Source: Gymnothorax reevesii (taxonomy: Eukaryota > Chordata > Actinopteri > Anguilliformes > Muraenidae). Taken from it: a stretch of DNA of 64,000 nt. The notes under the pieces are model-generated. The model saw only the letters and a program-made list of their open reading frames with translations, had not been told where the DNA came from and searched no databases. Shown one piece after another: positions 10,189 to 23,860 of this stretch (position 1 is the first letter of the stretch; every line of letters begins with the position of its first letter). The stretch is from the NCBI GenBank assembly GCA_029721435.1, contig CM056574.1, positions 72,955,501 through 73,019,500 on the forward strand. Direction: 5' to 3'. Made by a program: the position numbers and the translations under genes.

Positions 10189-12295
10189 CATATTGTCACA
10201 ATTCACTCAAGTTTGTCACTTTCCCACTGGGTTACACACAGAATGGACATTTTTGACAAGCAAAATTAAAAAAAAAGAAAGTTTTTGAAAAGTACATATC
10301 TTCACTTCAGAAGCTTATATTCACTTAAAATTGGCCATACAAGCACATTGGACCAATCGATACAACATATGCAATGCACTGTGATCTGAAGCTGTTCCCT
10401 GGCCAGAAGCACGCACAGTTTCACATTCTGACCTTAAAACCTCAAGGAAGCGTGTTTTCATGAAAGCACGTATAGCCACAGTTTCAGCGCTCTAGCGCGC
10501 TTCCTTACAGAGATACGAGCATATTCACTCGAATTCAGTAATATAGTCACAATTCACTGAAGTTGTTCACTTTCCCACTGAGTAACACACAGAATGGACA
10601 TTTCTGACAAGCAAATCTAAAAAAAAGAAAGTTTTTGAAAAAGTGCATATCTTCACTTCAGAAGCTTATATTCACTTCCAAATGGCCATACAAGCACATT
10701 GGACCAATCGATACAATATATGCAATGCACTGTGATCTGAAGCTGTTCCCAGGCCAGAAACACGCTCAGATTCACGTTCTGAGCTTAAAACCTCAAAGAA
10801 GCATGTTTTCATGAAAGTGCGTATAGCCACAGTTTCAGCGCTCTAGCTCGCTTTCTTACAGAGATAAACGCATATTCACTCCAATTCAGTCATATTGTCA
10901 CAATTCACTCAAGTTTGTCACTTTCCCACTAAGTTACACACAGAAAGGACATTTTTGACAAGAAAAAACTAAAAAAAAGAAAGTTTTTGAAAAAGTGCAT
11001 ATCTTCACTTCAGAAGCTTATATTCACTTCCAAATGGCCATACAAGCACATTGGACCAAACGATACCATATATGCATTGCACTGTGATCTGAAGCTGCTG
11101 CCAGGCCGGAAACACACTCAGATTCACGTTCTGAGCTTAAAACCTCAAAGAAGCATGTTTTCATGAAAGTGCGTATCGCCACAGTTTCAGCGCTCTTGCT
11201 CGCTTTCTTACAGAGATAAACGCATATTCACTCCAATTCAGTCATATTGTCACAATTCACTCAAGTTTGTCACTTTCCCACTAAGTTACACACAGAAAGG
11301 ACATTTTTGACAAGAAAAAACTAAAAAAAAGAAAGTTTTTGAAAAAGTGCATATCTTCACTTCAGAAGCTTATATTCACTTAAAATTGGCTATACAAGCA
11401 CATTGGACCAATCGATACAATATATGCAATGCACTGTGATCTGAAGCTGTTCCCTGGCCAGAAGCACGCACAGTTTCACATTCTGAGCTTAAAACCTCAA
11501 AGAAGCGTGTTTTAATGAAAGCACGTATAGCCACAGTTTCAGCGCTCTAGCGCGCTTCCTTCCAGAGATAAACGCATATTCACTCCAATTCAGTCATATT
11601 GTCACAATTCACTCAAGTTTGTCACTTTCCCACTGGGTTACACACAGAAAGGACATTTTTGACAAGCAAAATTAAAAAAAAAGAAAGTTTTTGAAAAAGT
11701 GCATATCTTCACTTCAGAAGCTTCTATTCACTTCCAATTGGCCATACAAGCACATTGGACCAATCGATACCATATAAGCATTGCACTGTGATCTGAAGCT
11801 GTTCCCAGGCCTTAAACACGCTCAGATTCACGTTCTGAGCTTAAAACCTCAAAGAAGCGTATTTCCATGAAAGTGCGTATAGCCACAGTTTCAGCGCTCT
11901 AGCGCGCTTCCTTACAGAGATAAACGCATATTCACTCCAATTCAGTCATATTGTCACAATTCACTCAAGTTTGTCACTTTCCCACTGGGTTACACACAGA
12001 ATGGACATTTTTGACAAGCAAAATTAAAAAAAAGAAAGTTTTTGAAAAGTACATATCTTCACTTCAGAAGCTTATATTCACTTAAAATTGGCCATAAAAG
12101 CCATTGGACCAAACGATACCATATACGCATTGCATTGTGATCTGAAGCTGTTCCCAGGCCAGAAACACGCTCAGATTCACGTACTGAGCTTAAAACCTCA
12201 AAGAAGCGTGTTTCCATGAAAGTGCGTATAGCCACAGTTTCAGCGCTCTAGCTCGCTTTCTTACAGAGATAAACGCATATTCACTCCAATTCAGT
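10189..12295 (+). repeat. HOR-1 copy 4 lacking D: A B C E F G
   Basis: Monomers start at 10189, 10540, 10891, 11243, 11595 and 11947. C passes straight into E at 11243 with no length anomaly, so exactly one monomer (D) was lost in register. C, D and E share the same head sequence, which hides the exact crossover point. Confidence 0.93.
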
Positions 12296-15104
12296 CATAT
12301 TGTCACAATTCACTCAAGTTTGTCACTTTCCCACTGGGTTACACACAGAATGGACATTTTTGACAAGCAAAATTTAAAAAAAAGAAAGTTTTTGAAAAGT
12401 ACATATCTTCACTTCAGAAGCTTATATTCACTTAAAATTGGCCATACAAGCACATTGGACCAATCGATACAATATATGCAATGCACTGTGATCTGAAGCT
12501 GTTCCCAGGCCAGAAACACGCTCAGATTCACGTTCTGAGCTTAAAACCTCAAAGAAGCATGTTTTCATGAAAGTGCGTATAGCCACAGTTTCAGCGCTCT
12601 AGCTCGCTTTCTTACAGAGATAAACGCATATTCACTCCAATTCAGTCATATTGTCACAATTCACCCAAGTTTGTCACTTTCCCACTAAGTTACACACAGA
12701 AAGGACATTTTTGACAAGAAAAAACTAAAAAAAAGAAAGTTTTTGAAAAAGTGCATATCTTCACTTCAGAAGCTTATATTCACTTCCAAATGGCCATACA
12801 AGCACATTGGACCAAACGATACCATATATGCATTGCACTGTGATCTGAAGCTGCTGCCAGGCCGGAAACACACTCAGATTCACGTTCTGAGCTTAAAACC
12901 TCAAAGAAGCATGTTTTCATGAAAGTGTGTATCGCCACAGTTTCAGCGCTCTTGCTCGCTTTCTTACAGAGATAAACGCATATTCACTCCAATTCAGTCA
13001 TATTGTCACAATTCACTCAAGTTTGTCACTTTCCCACTAAGTTACACACAGAAAGGACATTTTTGACAAGAAAAAACTAAAAAAAAGAAAGTTTTTGAAA
13101 AAGTGCATATCTTCACTTCAGAAGCTTCTATTCACTTCCAATTGGCCATACAAGCACATTGGAACAAACGATACAATATATGCATTGCACTGTGATCTGA
13201 AGCTGTTGCCAGGCCAGAAACACGCTCAGATTCACGTTCTGGGCTTAAAACCTCAAAGAAACATGTTTTCATGAAAGTGCGTATCGCCACAGTTTCAGCG
13301 CTCTAGCTCGCTTTCTTACAGAGATAAACGCATATTCACTCCAATTCAGTCATATTGTCACAATTCACTCAAGTTTGTCACTTTCCCACTAAGTTACACA
13401 CAGAAAGGACATTTTTGACAAGAAAAAACTAAAAAAAAGAAAGTTTTTGAAAAAGTGCATATCTTCACTTCAGAAGCTTATATTCACTTAAAATTGGCCA
13501 TACAAGCACATTGGACCAATCGATACAATATATGCAATGCACTGTGTTCTGAAGCTATTCCCAGGCCAGAAACACGCTTAGATTCACGTTCTGAGCTTAA
13601 AACCTCAAAGAAGCATGTTTTCATTAGAGTGCTTATAGCCACAGTTTCAGCGCTCTAGCTCGCTTTCTTACAGAGATAAACGCATATTCACTCCAATTCA
13701 GTCATATTGTCACAATTCACTCAAGTTTGTCACTTTCTCACTAAGTTACATACAGAAAGGACATTTTTGACAAGCAAAACTAAAAAAAAGAAAGTTTTTG
13801 AAAAGTACATATCTTCACTTCAGAAGCTTATATTCACTTAAAATTGGCCATAAAAGCCATTGGACCAAACGATACCATATACGCATTGCATTGTGATCTG
13901 AAGCTGTTCCCAGGCCAGAAACACGCTCAGATTCACGTTCTGAGCTTAAAACCTCAAAGAAGCGTGTTTCCATGAAAGTGCGTATAGCCACAGTTTCAGC
14001 GCTCTAGCTCGCTTTCTTACAGAGATAAACGCATATTCACTCCAATTCAGTCATATTGTCACAATTCACTCAAGTTTGTCACTTTCCCACTGGGTTACAC
14101 ACAGAATGGACATTTTTGACAAGCAAAATTAAAAAAAAAGAAAGTTTTTGAAAAGTACATATCTTCACTTCAGAAGCTTATATTCACTTAAAATTGGCCA
14201 TACAAGCACATTGGACCAATCGATACAACATATGCAATGCACTGTGATCTGAAGCTGTTCCCTGGCCAGAAGCACGCACAGTTTCACATTCTGACCTTAA
14301 AACCTCAAGGAAGCGTGTTTTCATGAAAGCACGTATAGCCACAGTTTAAGCGCTCTAGCGCGCTTCCTTACAGAGATAAACGCAGATTCACTCGAATTCA
14401 GTCATATTGTCACAATTCACTCAAGTTTGTCACTTTCCCACTGGGTTACACACAGAAAGGACATTTTTGACAAGCAAAACAAAAAAAAAGAAAGTTTTTG
14501 AAAAAGTGCATATCTTCACTTCAGAAGCTTATATTCACTTCCAAATGGCCATACAAGCACATTGGACCAATCGATACCATATAAGCATTGCACTGTGATC
14601 TGAAGCTGTTCCCAGGCTAGAAACACGCTCAGATTCACGTTCTGAGCTTAAAACCTCAAAGAAGCGTGTTTCCATGAACGTGCGTATAGCCACAGTTTCA
14701 GCGCTCTAGCGCGCTTCCTTACAGAGATACGAGCATATTCACTCCAATTCAGTAATATAGTCACAATTCACTGAAGTTGTTCACTTTCCCACTGAATAAC
14801 ACACAGAATGGACATTTCTGACAAGCAAATCTAAAAAAAAGAAAGTTTTTGAAAAAGTGCATATCTTCACTTCAGAAGCTTCTATTCACTTCCAATTGGC
14901 CATTCAAGCACATTGGAACAAACGATACAATATATGCATTGCACTGTGATCTGAAGCTGTTGCCAGGCCAGAAACACGCTCAGATTCACGTTCTGAGCTT
15001 AAAACCTCAAAGAAGCATGTTTTCATGAAAGTGTGTATCGCCACAGTTTCAGCGCTCTAGCTCGCTTTCTTACAGAGATAAACGCATATTCACTCCAATT
15101 CAGT
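12296..15104 (+). repeat. Mixed block: A/B C D2 H G2 A I J
   Basis: Starts: 12296, 12647, 12999, 13351, 13703, 14052, 14403 and 14754. The first monomer has an A head (gggttac, gaaaagtacat, cttaaaattgg) and a B right half (gttcccaggcc, agcatg), replacing the usual A-B pair by one hybrid. The A at 14052 has tttaagcgc and cgcagattc variants. Confidence 0.9.
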
Positions 15105-18100
15105 CATATTGTCACAATTCACTCAAGTTTGTCACTTTCCCACTGGGTTACACACAGAAAGGACATTTTTGACAAGCAAAATTAAAAAAAAAGAAAGTTT
15201 TTGAAAAAGTGCATATCTTCACTTCAGAAGCTTATATTCACTTCCAAATGGCCATACAAGCACATTGGACCAAACGATACCATATATGCATTGCACTGTG
15301 ATCTGAAGCTGCTGCCAGGCCGGAAACACACTCAGATTCACGTTCTGAGCTTAAAACCTCAAAGAAGCATGTTTTCATGAAAGTGCGTATCGCCACAGTT
15401 TCAGCGCTCTTGCTCGCTTTCTTACAGAGATAAACGCATATTCACTCCAATTCAGTCATATTGTCACAATTCACTCAAGTTTGTCACTTTCCCACTAAGT
15501 TACACACAGAAAGGACATTTTTGACAAGAAAAAACTAAAAAAAAGAAAGTTTTTGAAAAAGTGCATATCTTCACTTCAGAAGCTTATATTCACTTAAAAT
15601 TGGCCATACAAGCACATTGGACCAATCGATACAATATATGCAATGCACTGTGATCTGAAGCTGTTCCCTGGCCAGAAGCACGCACAGTTTCACATTCTGA
15701 GCTTAAAACCTCAAAGAAGCATGTTTTCATGAAAGTGCTTATAGCCACAGTTTCAGCACTCTAGCTCGCTTTCTTACAGAGATAAACGCATATTCACTCC
15801 AATTCAGTCATATTGTCACAAATCACTCAAGTTTGTCACTTTCTCACTAAGTTACACACAGAAAGGACATTTTTGACAAGCAAAACTAAAAAAAAGAAAG
15901 TTTTTGAAAAGTACATATCTTCACTTCAGAAGCTTATATTCACTTAAAATTGGCCATAAAAGCCATTGGACCAAACGATACCATATTCGCATTGCATTGT
16001 GATCTGAAGCTGTTCCCAGGCCAGAAACACGCTCAGATTCACGTTCTGAGCTTAAAACCTCAAAGAAGAGTGTTTCCATGAAAGTGCGTATAGCCACAGT
16101 TTCAGCGCTCTAGCTCGCTTTCTTACAGAGATAAACGCATATTCACTCCAATTCAGTCATATTGTCACAATTCACTCAAGTTTGTCACTTTCCCACTGGG
16201 TTACACACAGAATGGACATTTTTGACAAGCAAAATTAAAAAAAAAGAAAGTTTTTGAAAAGTACATATCTTCACTTCAGAAGCTTATATTCACTTAAAAT
16301 TGGCCATACAAGCACATTGGACCAATCGATACAACATATGCAATGCACTGTGATCTGAAGCTGTTCCCTGGCCAGAAGCACGCACAGTTTCACATTCTGA
16401 CTTTAAAACCTCAAGGAAGCGTGTTTTCATGAAAGCACGTATAGCCACAGTTTCAGCGCTCTAGCGCGCTTCCTTACAGAGATAAACGCATATTCACTCG
16501 AATTCAGTCATATTGTCACAATTCACTCAAGTTTGTCACTTTCCCACTGGGTTACACACAGAAAGGACATTTTTGACAAGCAAAACAAAAAAAAGAAAGT
16601 TTTTGAAAAAGTGCATATCTTCACTTCAGAAGCTTATATTCACTTCCAAATGGCCATACAAGCACATTGGACCAATCGATACCATATAAGCATTGCACTG
16701 TGATCTGAAGCTGTTCCCAGGCTAGAAACACGCTCAGATTCACGTTCTGAGCTTAAAACCTCAAAGAAGCGTGTTTCCATGAACGTGCGTATAGCCACAG
16801 TTTCAGCGCTCTAGCGCGCTTTCTTACAGAGATACGAGCATATTCACTCCAATTCAGTAATATAGTCACCATTCACTGAAGTTGTTCACTTTCCCACTGA
16901 ATAACACACAGAATGGACATTTCTGACAAGCAAATCTAAAAAAAAGAAAGTTTTTGAAAAAGTGCATATCTTCACTTCAGAAGCTTCTATTCACTTCCAA
17001 TTGGCCATTCAAGCACATTGGAACAAACGATACAATATATGCATTGCACTGTGATCTGAAGCTGTTGCCAGGCCAGAAACACGCTCAGATTCACGTTCTG
17101 AGCTTAAAACCTCAAAGAAGCATGTTTTCATGAAAGTGTGTATCGCCACAGTTTCAGCGCTCTAGCTCGCTTTCTTACAGAGATAAACGCATATTCACTC
17201 CAATTCAGTCATATTGTCACAATTCACTCAAGTTTGTCACTTTCCCACTAAGTTACACACAGAAAGGACATTTTTGACAAGAAAAAACGAAAAAAAAGAA
17301 AGTTTTTGAAAAAGTGCATATCTTCACTTCAGAAGCTTATATTCACTTAAAATTGGCCATACAAGCACATTGGACCAATCGATACAATATATGCAATGCA
17401 CTGTGATCTGAAGCTGTTCCCTGGCCAGAAGCACGCACAGTTTCACATTCTGAGCTTAAAACCTCAAAGAAGCGTGTTTTAATGAAAGCACGTATAGCCA
17501 CAGTTTCAGCGCTCTAGCGCGCTTCCTTCCAGAGATAAACGCATATTCACTCCAATTCAGTCATATTGTCACAATTCACTCAAGTTTGTCACTTTCCCAC
17601 TGGGTTACACACAGAAAGGACATTTTTGACAAGCAAAATTAAAAAAAAAGAAAGTTTTTGAAAAAGTGCATATCTTCACTTCAGAAGCTTCTATTCACTT
17701 CCAATTGGCCATACAAGCACATTGGACCAATCGATACCATATTAGCATTGCACTGTGATCTGAAGCTGTTCCCAGGCCAGAAACACGCTCAGATTCACGT
17801 TCTGAGCTTAAAACCTCAAAGAAGCGTGTTTCCATGAAAGTGCGTATAGCCACAGTTTCAGCGCTCTAGCGCGCTTCCTTACAGAGATAAACGCATATTC
17901 ACTCCAATTCATTCATATTGTCACAATTCACTCAAGTTTGTCACTTTCCCACTGGGTTACACACAGAATGGACATTTTTGACAAGCAAAATTAAAAAAAA
18001 AGAAAGTTTTTGAAAAGTACATATCTTCACTTCAGAAGCTTATATTCACTTAAAATTGGCCATAAAAGCCATTGGACCAAACGATACCATATACGCATTG

Positions 18101-18263
18101 CATTGTGATCTGAAGCTGTTCCCAGGCCAGAAACACGCTCAGATTCACGTACTGAGCTTAAAACCTCAAAGAAGCGTGTTTCCATGAAAGTGCGTATAGC
18201 CACAGTTTCAGCGCTCTAGCTCGCTTTCTTCCAGAGATAATCGCATATTCACTCCAATTCAGT
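15105..18263 (+). repeat. Mixed block: F/C E/H G2 A I J E F G
   Basis: Starts: 15105, 15457, 15809, 16158, 16509, 16859, 17210, 17562 and 17914. The first monomer joins an F head to a C body. The second joins an E left/middle to an H right end (gtgcttatagcc, gcactctag). G2-A-I-J here (15809-17209) repeats 13703-15104 at a 2,106-bp shift, evidence for a six-monomer duplication. Confidence 0.9.
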
Positions 18264-20021
18264 CATATTGTCACAATTCACTCAAGTTTGTCACTTTCCC
18301 ACTGGGTTACACACAGAATGGACATTTTTGACAAGCAAAATTAAAAAAAAAGAAAGTTTTTGAAAAGTACATATCTTCACTTCAGAAGCTTATATTCACT
18401 TAAAATTGGCCATACAAGCACATTGGACCAATCGATACAACATATGCAATGCACTGTGATCTGAAGCTGTTCCCTGGCCAGAAGCACGCACAGTTTCACA
18501 TTCTGACCTTAAAACCTCAAGGAAGCGTGTTTTCATGAAAGCACGTATAGCCACAGTTTCAGCGCTCTAGCGCGCTTCCTTACAGAGATACGAGCATATT
18601 CACTCGAATTCAGTAATATAGTCACAATTCACTGAAGTTGTTCACTTTCCCACTGAGTAACACACAGAATGGACATTTCTGACAAGCAAATCTAAAAAAA
18701 AGAAAGTTTTTGAAAAAGTGCATATCTTCACTTCAGAAGCTTATATTCACTTCCAAATGGCCATACAAGCACATTGGACCAATCGATACAATATATGCAA
18801 TGCACTGTGATCTGAAGCTGTTCCCAGGCCAGAAACACGCTCAGATTCACGTTCTGAGCTTAGAACCTCAAAGAAGCATGTTTTCATGAAAGTGCGTATA
18901 GCCACAGTTTCAGCGCTCTAGCTCGCTTTCTTACAGAGATAAACGCATATTCACTCCAATTCAGTCATATTGTCACAATTCACTCAAGTTTGTCACTTTC
19001 CCACTAAGTTACACACAGAAAGGACATTTTTGACAAGAAAAAACTAAAAAAAAGAAAGTTTTTGAAAAAGTGCATATCTTCACTTCAGAAGCTTATATTC
19101 ACTTCCAAATGGCCATACAAGCACATTGGACCAAACCATACCATATATGCATTGCACTGTGATCTGAAGCTGCTGCCAGGCCGGAAACACACTCAGATTC
19201 ACGTTCTGAGCTTAAAACCTCAAAGAAGCATGTTTTCATGAAAGTGCGTATCGCCACAGTTTCAGCGCTCTTGCTCGCTTTCTTACAGAGATAAACGCAT
19301 ATTCACTCCAATTCAGTCATATTGTCACAATTCACTCAAGTTTGTCACTTTCCCACTAAGTTACACACAGAAAGGACATTTTTGACAAGAAAAAACTAAA
19401 AAAAAGAAAGTTTTTGAAAAAGTGCATATCTTCACTTCAGAAGCTTCTATTCACTTCCAATTGGCCATACAAGCACATTGGAACAAACGATACAATATAT
19501 GCATTGCACTGTGATCTGAAGCTGTTGCCAGGCCAGAAACACGCTCAGATTCACGTTCTGAGCTTAAAACCTCAAAGAAGCATGTTTTCATGAAAGTGTG
19601 TATCGCCACAGTTTCAGCGCTCTAGCTCGCTTTCTTACAGAGATAAACGCATATTCACTCCAATTCAGTCATATTGTCACAATTCACTCAAGTTTGTCAC
19701 TTTCCCACTAAGTTACACACAGAAAGGACATTTTTGACAAGAAAAAACTAAAAAAAAGAAAGTTTTTGAAAAAGTGCATATCTTCACTTCAGAAGCTTAT
19801 ATTCACTTAAAATTGGCTATACAAGCACATTGGACCAATCGATACAATATATGCAATGCACTGTGATCTGAAGCTGTTCCCTGGCCAGAAGCACGCACAG
19901 TTTCACATTCTGGGCTTAAAACCTCAAAGAAGCGTGTTTTAATGAAAGCACGTATAGCCACAGTTTCAGCGCTCTAGCGCGCTTCCTTCCAGAGATAAAC
20001 GCATATTCACTCCAATTCAGT
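18264..20021 (+). repeat. Partial HOR-1: A B C D E
   Basis: Starts: 18264, 18615, 18966, 19318 and 19670. The B copy carries cttagaacctc, a marker found again only in the K-type monomers at 60375 and 62485. The D copy has cttctattc. The next monomer is an F/B hybrid, so F and G of the unit are lost. Confidence 0.9.
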
Positions 20022-21063
20022 CATATTGTCACAATTCACTCAAGTTTGTCACTTTCCCACTGGGTTACACACAGAAAGGACATTTTTGACAAGCAAAATT
20101 AAAAAAAAAGAAAGTTTTTGAAAAAGTGCATATCTTCACTTCAGAAGCTTATATTCACTTCCAAATGGCCATACAAGCACATTGGACCAATCGATACAAT
20201 ATATGCAATGCACTGTGATCTGAAGCTGTTCCCAGGCCAGAAACACGCTCAGATTCACGTTCTGAGCTTAAAACCTCAAAGAAGCATGTTTTCATGAAAG
20301 TGCGTATAGCCACAGTTTCAGCGCTCTAGCTCGCTTTCTTACAGAGATAAACGCATATTCACTCCAATTCAGTCATATTGTCACAATTCACTCAAGTTTG
20401 TCACTTTCCCACTAAGTTACACACAGAAAGGACATTTTTGACAAGAAAAAACTAAAAAAAAGAAAGTTTTTGAAAAAGTGCATATCTTCACTTCAGAAGC
20501 TTCTATTCACTTCCAATTGGCCATACAAGCACATTGGAACAGACGATACAATATATGCATTGCACTGTGATCTGAAGCTGTTGCCAGGCCAGAAACACGC
20601 TCAGATTCACGTTCTGGGCTTAAAACCTCAAAGAAACATGTTTTCATGAAAGTGCGTATCGCCACAGTTTCAGCGCTCTAGCTCGCTTTCTTACAGAGAT
20701 AAACGCATATTCACTCCAATTCAGTCATATTGTCACAATTCACTCAAGTTTGTCACTTTCCCACTAAGTTACACACAGAAAGGACATTTTTGACAAGAAA
20801 AAACTAAAAAAAAGAAAGTTTTTGAAAAAGTGCATATCTTCACTTCAGAAGCTTATATTCACTTAAAATTGGCCATACAAGCACATTGGACGAATCGATA
20901 CAATATATGCAATGCACTGTGTTCTGAAGCTGTTCCCAGGCCAGAAACACGCTCAGATTCACGTTCTGAGCTTAAAACCTCAAAGAAGCATGTTTTCATG
21001 AAAGTGCTTATAGCCACAGTTTCAGCGCTCTAGTTCGCTTTCTTACAGAGATAAACGCATATT

Positions 21064-21075
21064 CACTCCAGTTTG
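21064..21075 (+). other. 29-bp deletion junction at monomer border
   Basis: The normal border has two copies of attcactc about 29 bp apart, either side of the catattgtca monomer start. Here cactcc runs directly into agtttgtcac, so the sequence between the two copies is gone. The product fits slippage or short-homology recombination between the repeats. The same junction occurs at 24199-24210. Confidence 0.93.
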
Positions 21076-21198
21076 TCACTTTCTCACTAAGTTACACACA
21101 GAAAGGACATTTTTGACAAGCAAAACTAAAAAAAAGAAAGTTTTTGAAAAGTACATATCTTCACTTCAGAAGCTTATATTCACTTAAAATTGGCCATA

Positions 21199-21243
21199 CA
21201 AGCACATTGGACGAATCGATACAATATATGCAATGCACTGTGT
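21199..21243 (+). other. Probable gene-conversion tract (H sequence inside G2)
   Basis: The monomer starting about 21071 has a G2 head (ttctcactaag, caagcaaaact) and G2 right end. In between it carries H-type bases (atacaagcac, gacgaatcg, gtgttctg). The sister copy after the same deletion at 24206 keeps the G2 middle (ataaaagcc, accaaacg). The minimum replaced stretch is about 45 bp, and the neighbouring H at 20726 with gacgaatcg is a plausible donor. Confidence 0.75.
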
Positions 21244-21749
21244 TCTGAAGCTGTTCCCAGGCCAGAAACACGCTCAGATTCACGTTCTGAGCTTAAAACC
21301 TCAAAGAAGCGTGTTTCCATGAAAGTGCGTATAGCCACAGTTTCAGCGCTCTAGCTCGCTTTCTTACAGGGATAAACGCATATTCACTCCAATTCAGTCA
21401 TATTGTCACAATTCACTCAAGTTTGTCACTTTCCCACTGGGTTACACACAGAATGGACATTTTTGACAAGCAAAATTAAAAAACAAGAAAGTTTTTGAAA
21501 AGTACATATCTTCACTTCAGAAGCTTATATTCACTTAAAATTGGCCATACAAGCACATTGGACCAATCGATACAACATATGCAATGCACTGTGATCTGAA
21601 GCTGTTCCCTGGCCAGAAGCACGCACAGTTTCACATTCTGACCTTAAAACCTCAAGGAAGCGTGTTTTCATGAAAGCACGTATAGCCACAGTTTAAGCGC
21701 TCTAGCGCGCTTTCTTACAGAGATAAACGCATATTCACTCCAATTCAGT

Positions 21750-23860
21750 CATATTGTCACAATTCACTCAAGTTTGTCACTTTCCCACTGGGTTACACAC
21801 AGAAAGGACATTTTTGACAAGCAAAATTAAAAAAAAAGAAAGTTTTTGAAAAAGTGCATATCTTCACTTCAGAAGCTTATATTCACTTCCAAATGGCCAT
21901 ACAAGCACATTGGACCAATCGATACAATATATGCAATGCACTGTGATCTGAAGCTGTTCCCAGGCCAGAAACACGCTCAGATTCACGTTCTGAGCTTAAA
22001 ACCTCAAAGAAGCATGTTTTCATGAAAGTGCGTATAGCCACAGTTTCAGCGCTCTAGCTCGCTTTCTTACAGAGATAAACGCATATTCACTCCAATTCAG
22101 TCATATTGTCACAATTCACTCAAGTTTGTCACTTTCCCACTAAGTTACACACAGAAAGGACATTTTTGACAAGAAAAAACTAAAAAAAAGAAAGTTTTTG
22201 AAAAAGTGCATATCTTCACTTCAGAAGCTTCTATTCACTTCCAATTGGCCATACAAGCACATTGGAACAGACGATACAATATATGCATTGCACTGTGATC
22301 TGAAGCTGTTGCCAGGCCAGAAACACGCTCAGATTCACGTTCTGGGCTTAAAACCTCAAAGAAACATGTTTTCATGAAAGTGCGTATCGCCACAGTTTCA
22401 GCGCTCTAGCTCGCTTTCTTACAGAGATAAACGCATATTCACTCCAATTCAGTCATATTGTCACAATTCACTCAAGTTTGTCACTTTCCCACTAAGTTAC
22501 ACACAGAAAGGACATTTTTGACAAGAAAAAACTAAAAAAAAGAAAGTTTTTGAAAAAGTGCATATCTTCACTTCAGAAGCTTATATTCACTTAAAATTGG
22601 CCATACAAGCACATTGGACGAATCGATACAATATATGCAATGCACTGTGTTCTGAAGCTGTTCCCAGGCTAGAAACACGCTCAGATTCACGTTCTGAGCT
22701 TAAAACCTCAAAGAAGCGTGTTTCCATGAACGTGCGTATAGCCACAGTTTCAGCGCTCTAGCGCGCTTCCTTACAGAGATACGAGCATATTCACTCCAAT
22801 CTAGTAATATAGTCACAATTCACTGAAGTTGTTCACTTTCCCACTGAATAACACACAGAATGGACATTTCTGACAAGCAAATCTAAAAAAAAGAAAGTTT
22901 TTGAAAAAGTGCATATCTTCACTTCAGAAGCTTCTATTCACTTCCAATTGGCCATTCAAGCACATTGGAACAAACGATACAATATATGCATTGCACTGTG
23001 ATCTGAAGCTGTTGCCAGGCCAGAAACACGCTCAGATTCACGTTCTGAGCTTAAAACCTCAAAGAAGCATGTTTTCATGAAAGTGTGTATCGCCACAGTT
23101 TCAGCGCTCTAGCTCGCTTTCTTACAGAGATAAACGCATATTCACTCCAATTCAGTCATATTGTCACAATTCACTCAAGTTTGTCACTTTCCCACTAAGT
23201 TACACACAGAAAGGACATTTTTGACAAGAAAAAACTAAAAAAAAGAAAGTTTTTGAAAAAGTGCATATCTTCACTTCAGAAGCTTATATTCACTTAAAAT
23301 TGGCCATACAAGCACATTGGACCAATCGATACAATATATGCAATGCACTGTGATCTGAAGCTGTTCCCTGGCCAGAAGCACGCACAGTTTCACATTCTGA
23401 GCTTAAAACCTCAAAGAAGCGTGTTTTAATGAAAGCACGTATAGCCACAGTTTCAGCGCTCTAGCGCGCTTCCTTCCAGAGATAAACGCATATTCACTCC
23501 AATTCAGTCATATTGTCACAATTCACTCAAGTTTGTCACTTTCCCACTGGGTTACACACAGAAAGGACATTTTTGACAAGCAAAATTAAAAAAAAAGAAA
23601 GTTTTTGAAAAAGTGCATATCTTCACTTCAGAAGCTTCTATTCACTTCCAATTGGCCATACAAGCACATTGGACCAATCGATACCATATAAGCATTGCAC
23701 TGTGATCTGAAGCTGTTCCCAGGCCAGAAACACGCTCAGATTCACGTTCTGAGCTTAAAACCTCAAAGAAGCGTGTTTCCATGAAAGTGCGTATAGCCAC
23801 AGTTTCAGCGCTCTAGCGCGCTTCCTTACAGAGATAAACGCATACTCACTCCAATTCAGT
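21750..23860 (+). repeat. Mixed block: F/B D2 H/I J E F
   Basis: Starts: 21750, 22102, 22454, 22806, 23157 and 23509. The third monomer is H (gacgaatcg, gtgttctg) up to ccaggct and then I (agaaacac, gaacgtgcg, gatacgagc). It therefore leads into J as an I monomer would. This skips G2 and A in a single crossover. Confidence 0.88.

Larger units (their letters stand above)
20022..21749 (+). repeat. Five-monomer block: F/B D2 H G2(deleted) A
   Basis: Starts: 20022 (F head with B body), 20374, 20726, ~21071 (shortened G2) and 21399. The block is 1,728 bp, five monomers minus a 29-bp deletion at the H-G2 border. F/B-D2 recurs next door at 21750, shifted by 1,728 bp, indicating tandem duplication. 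Confidence 0.88.
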
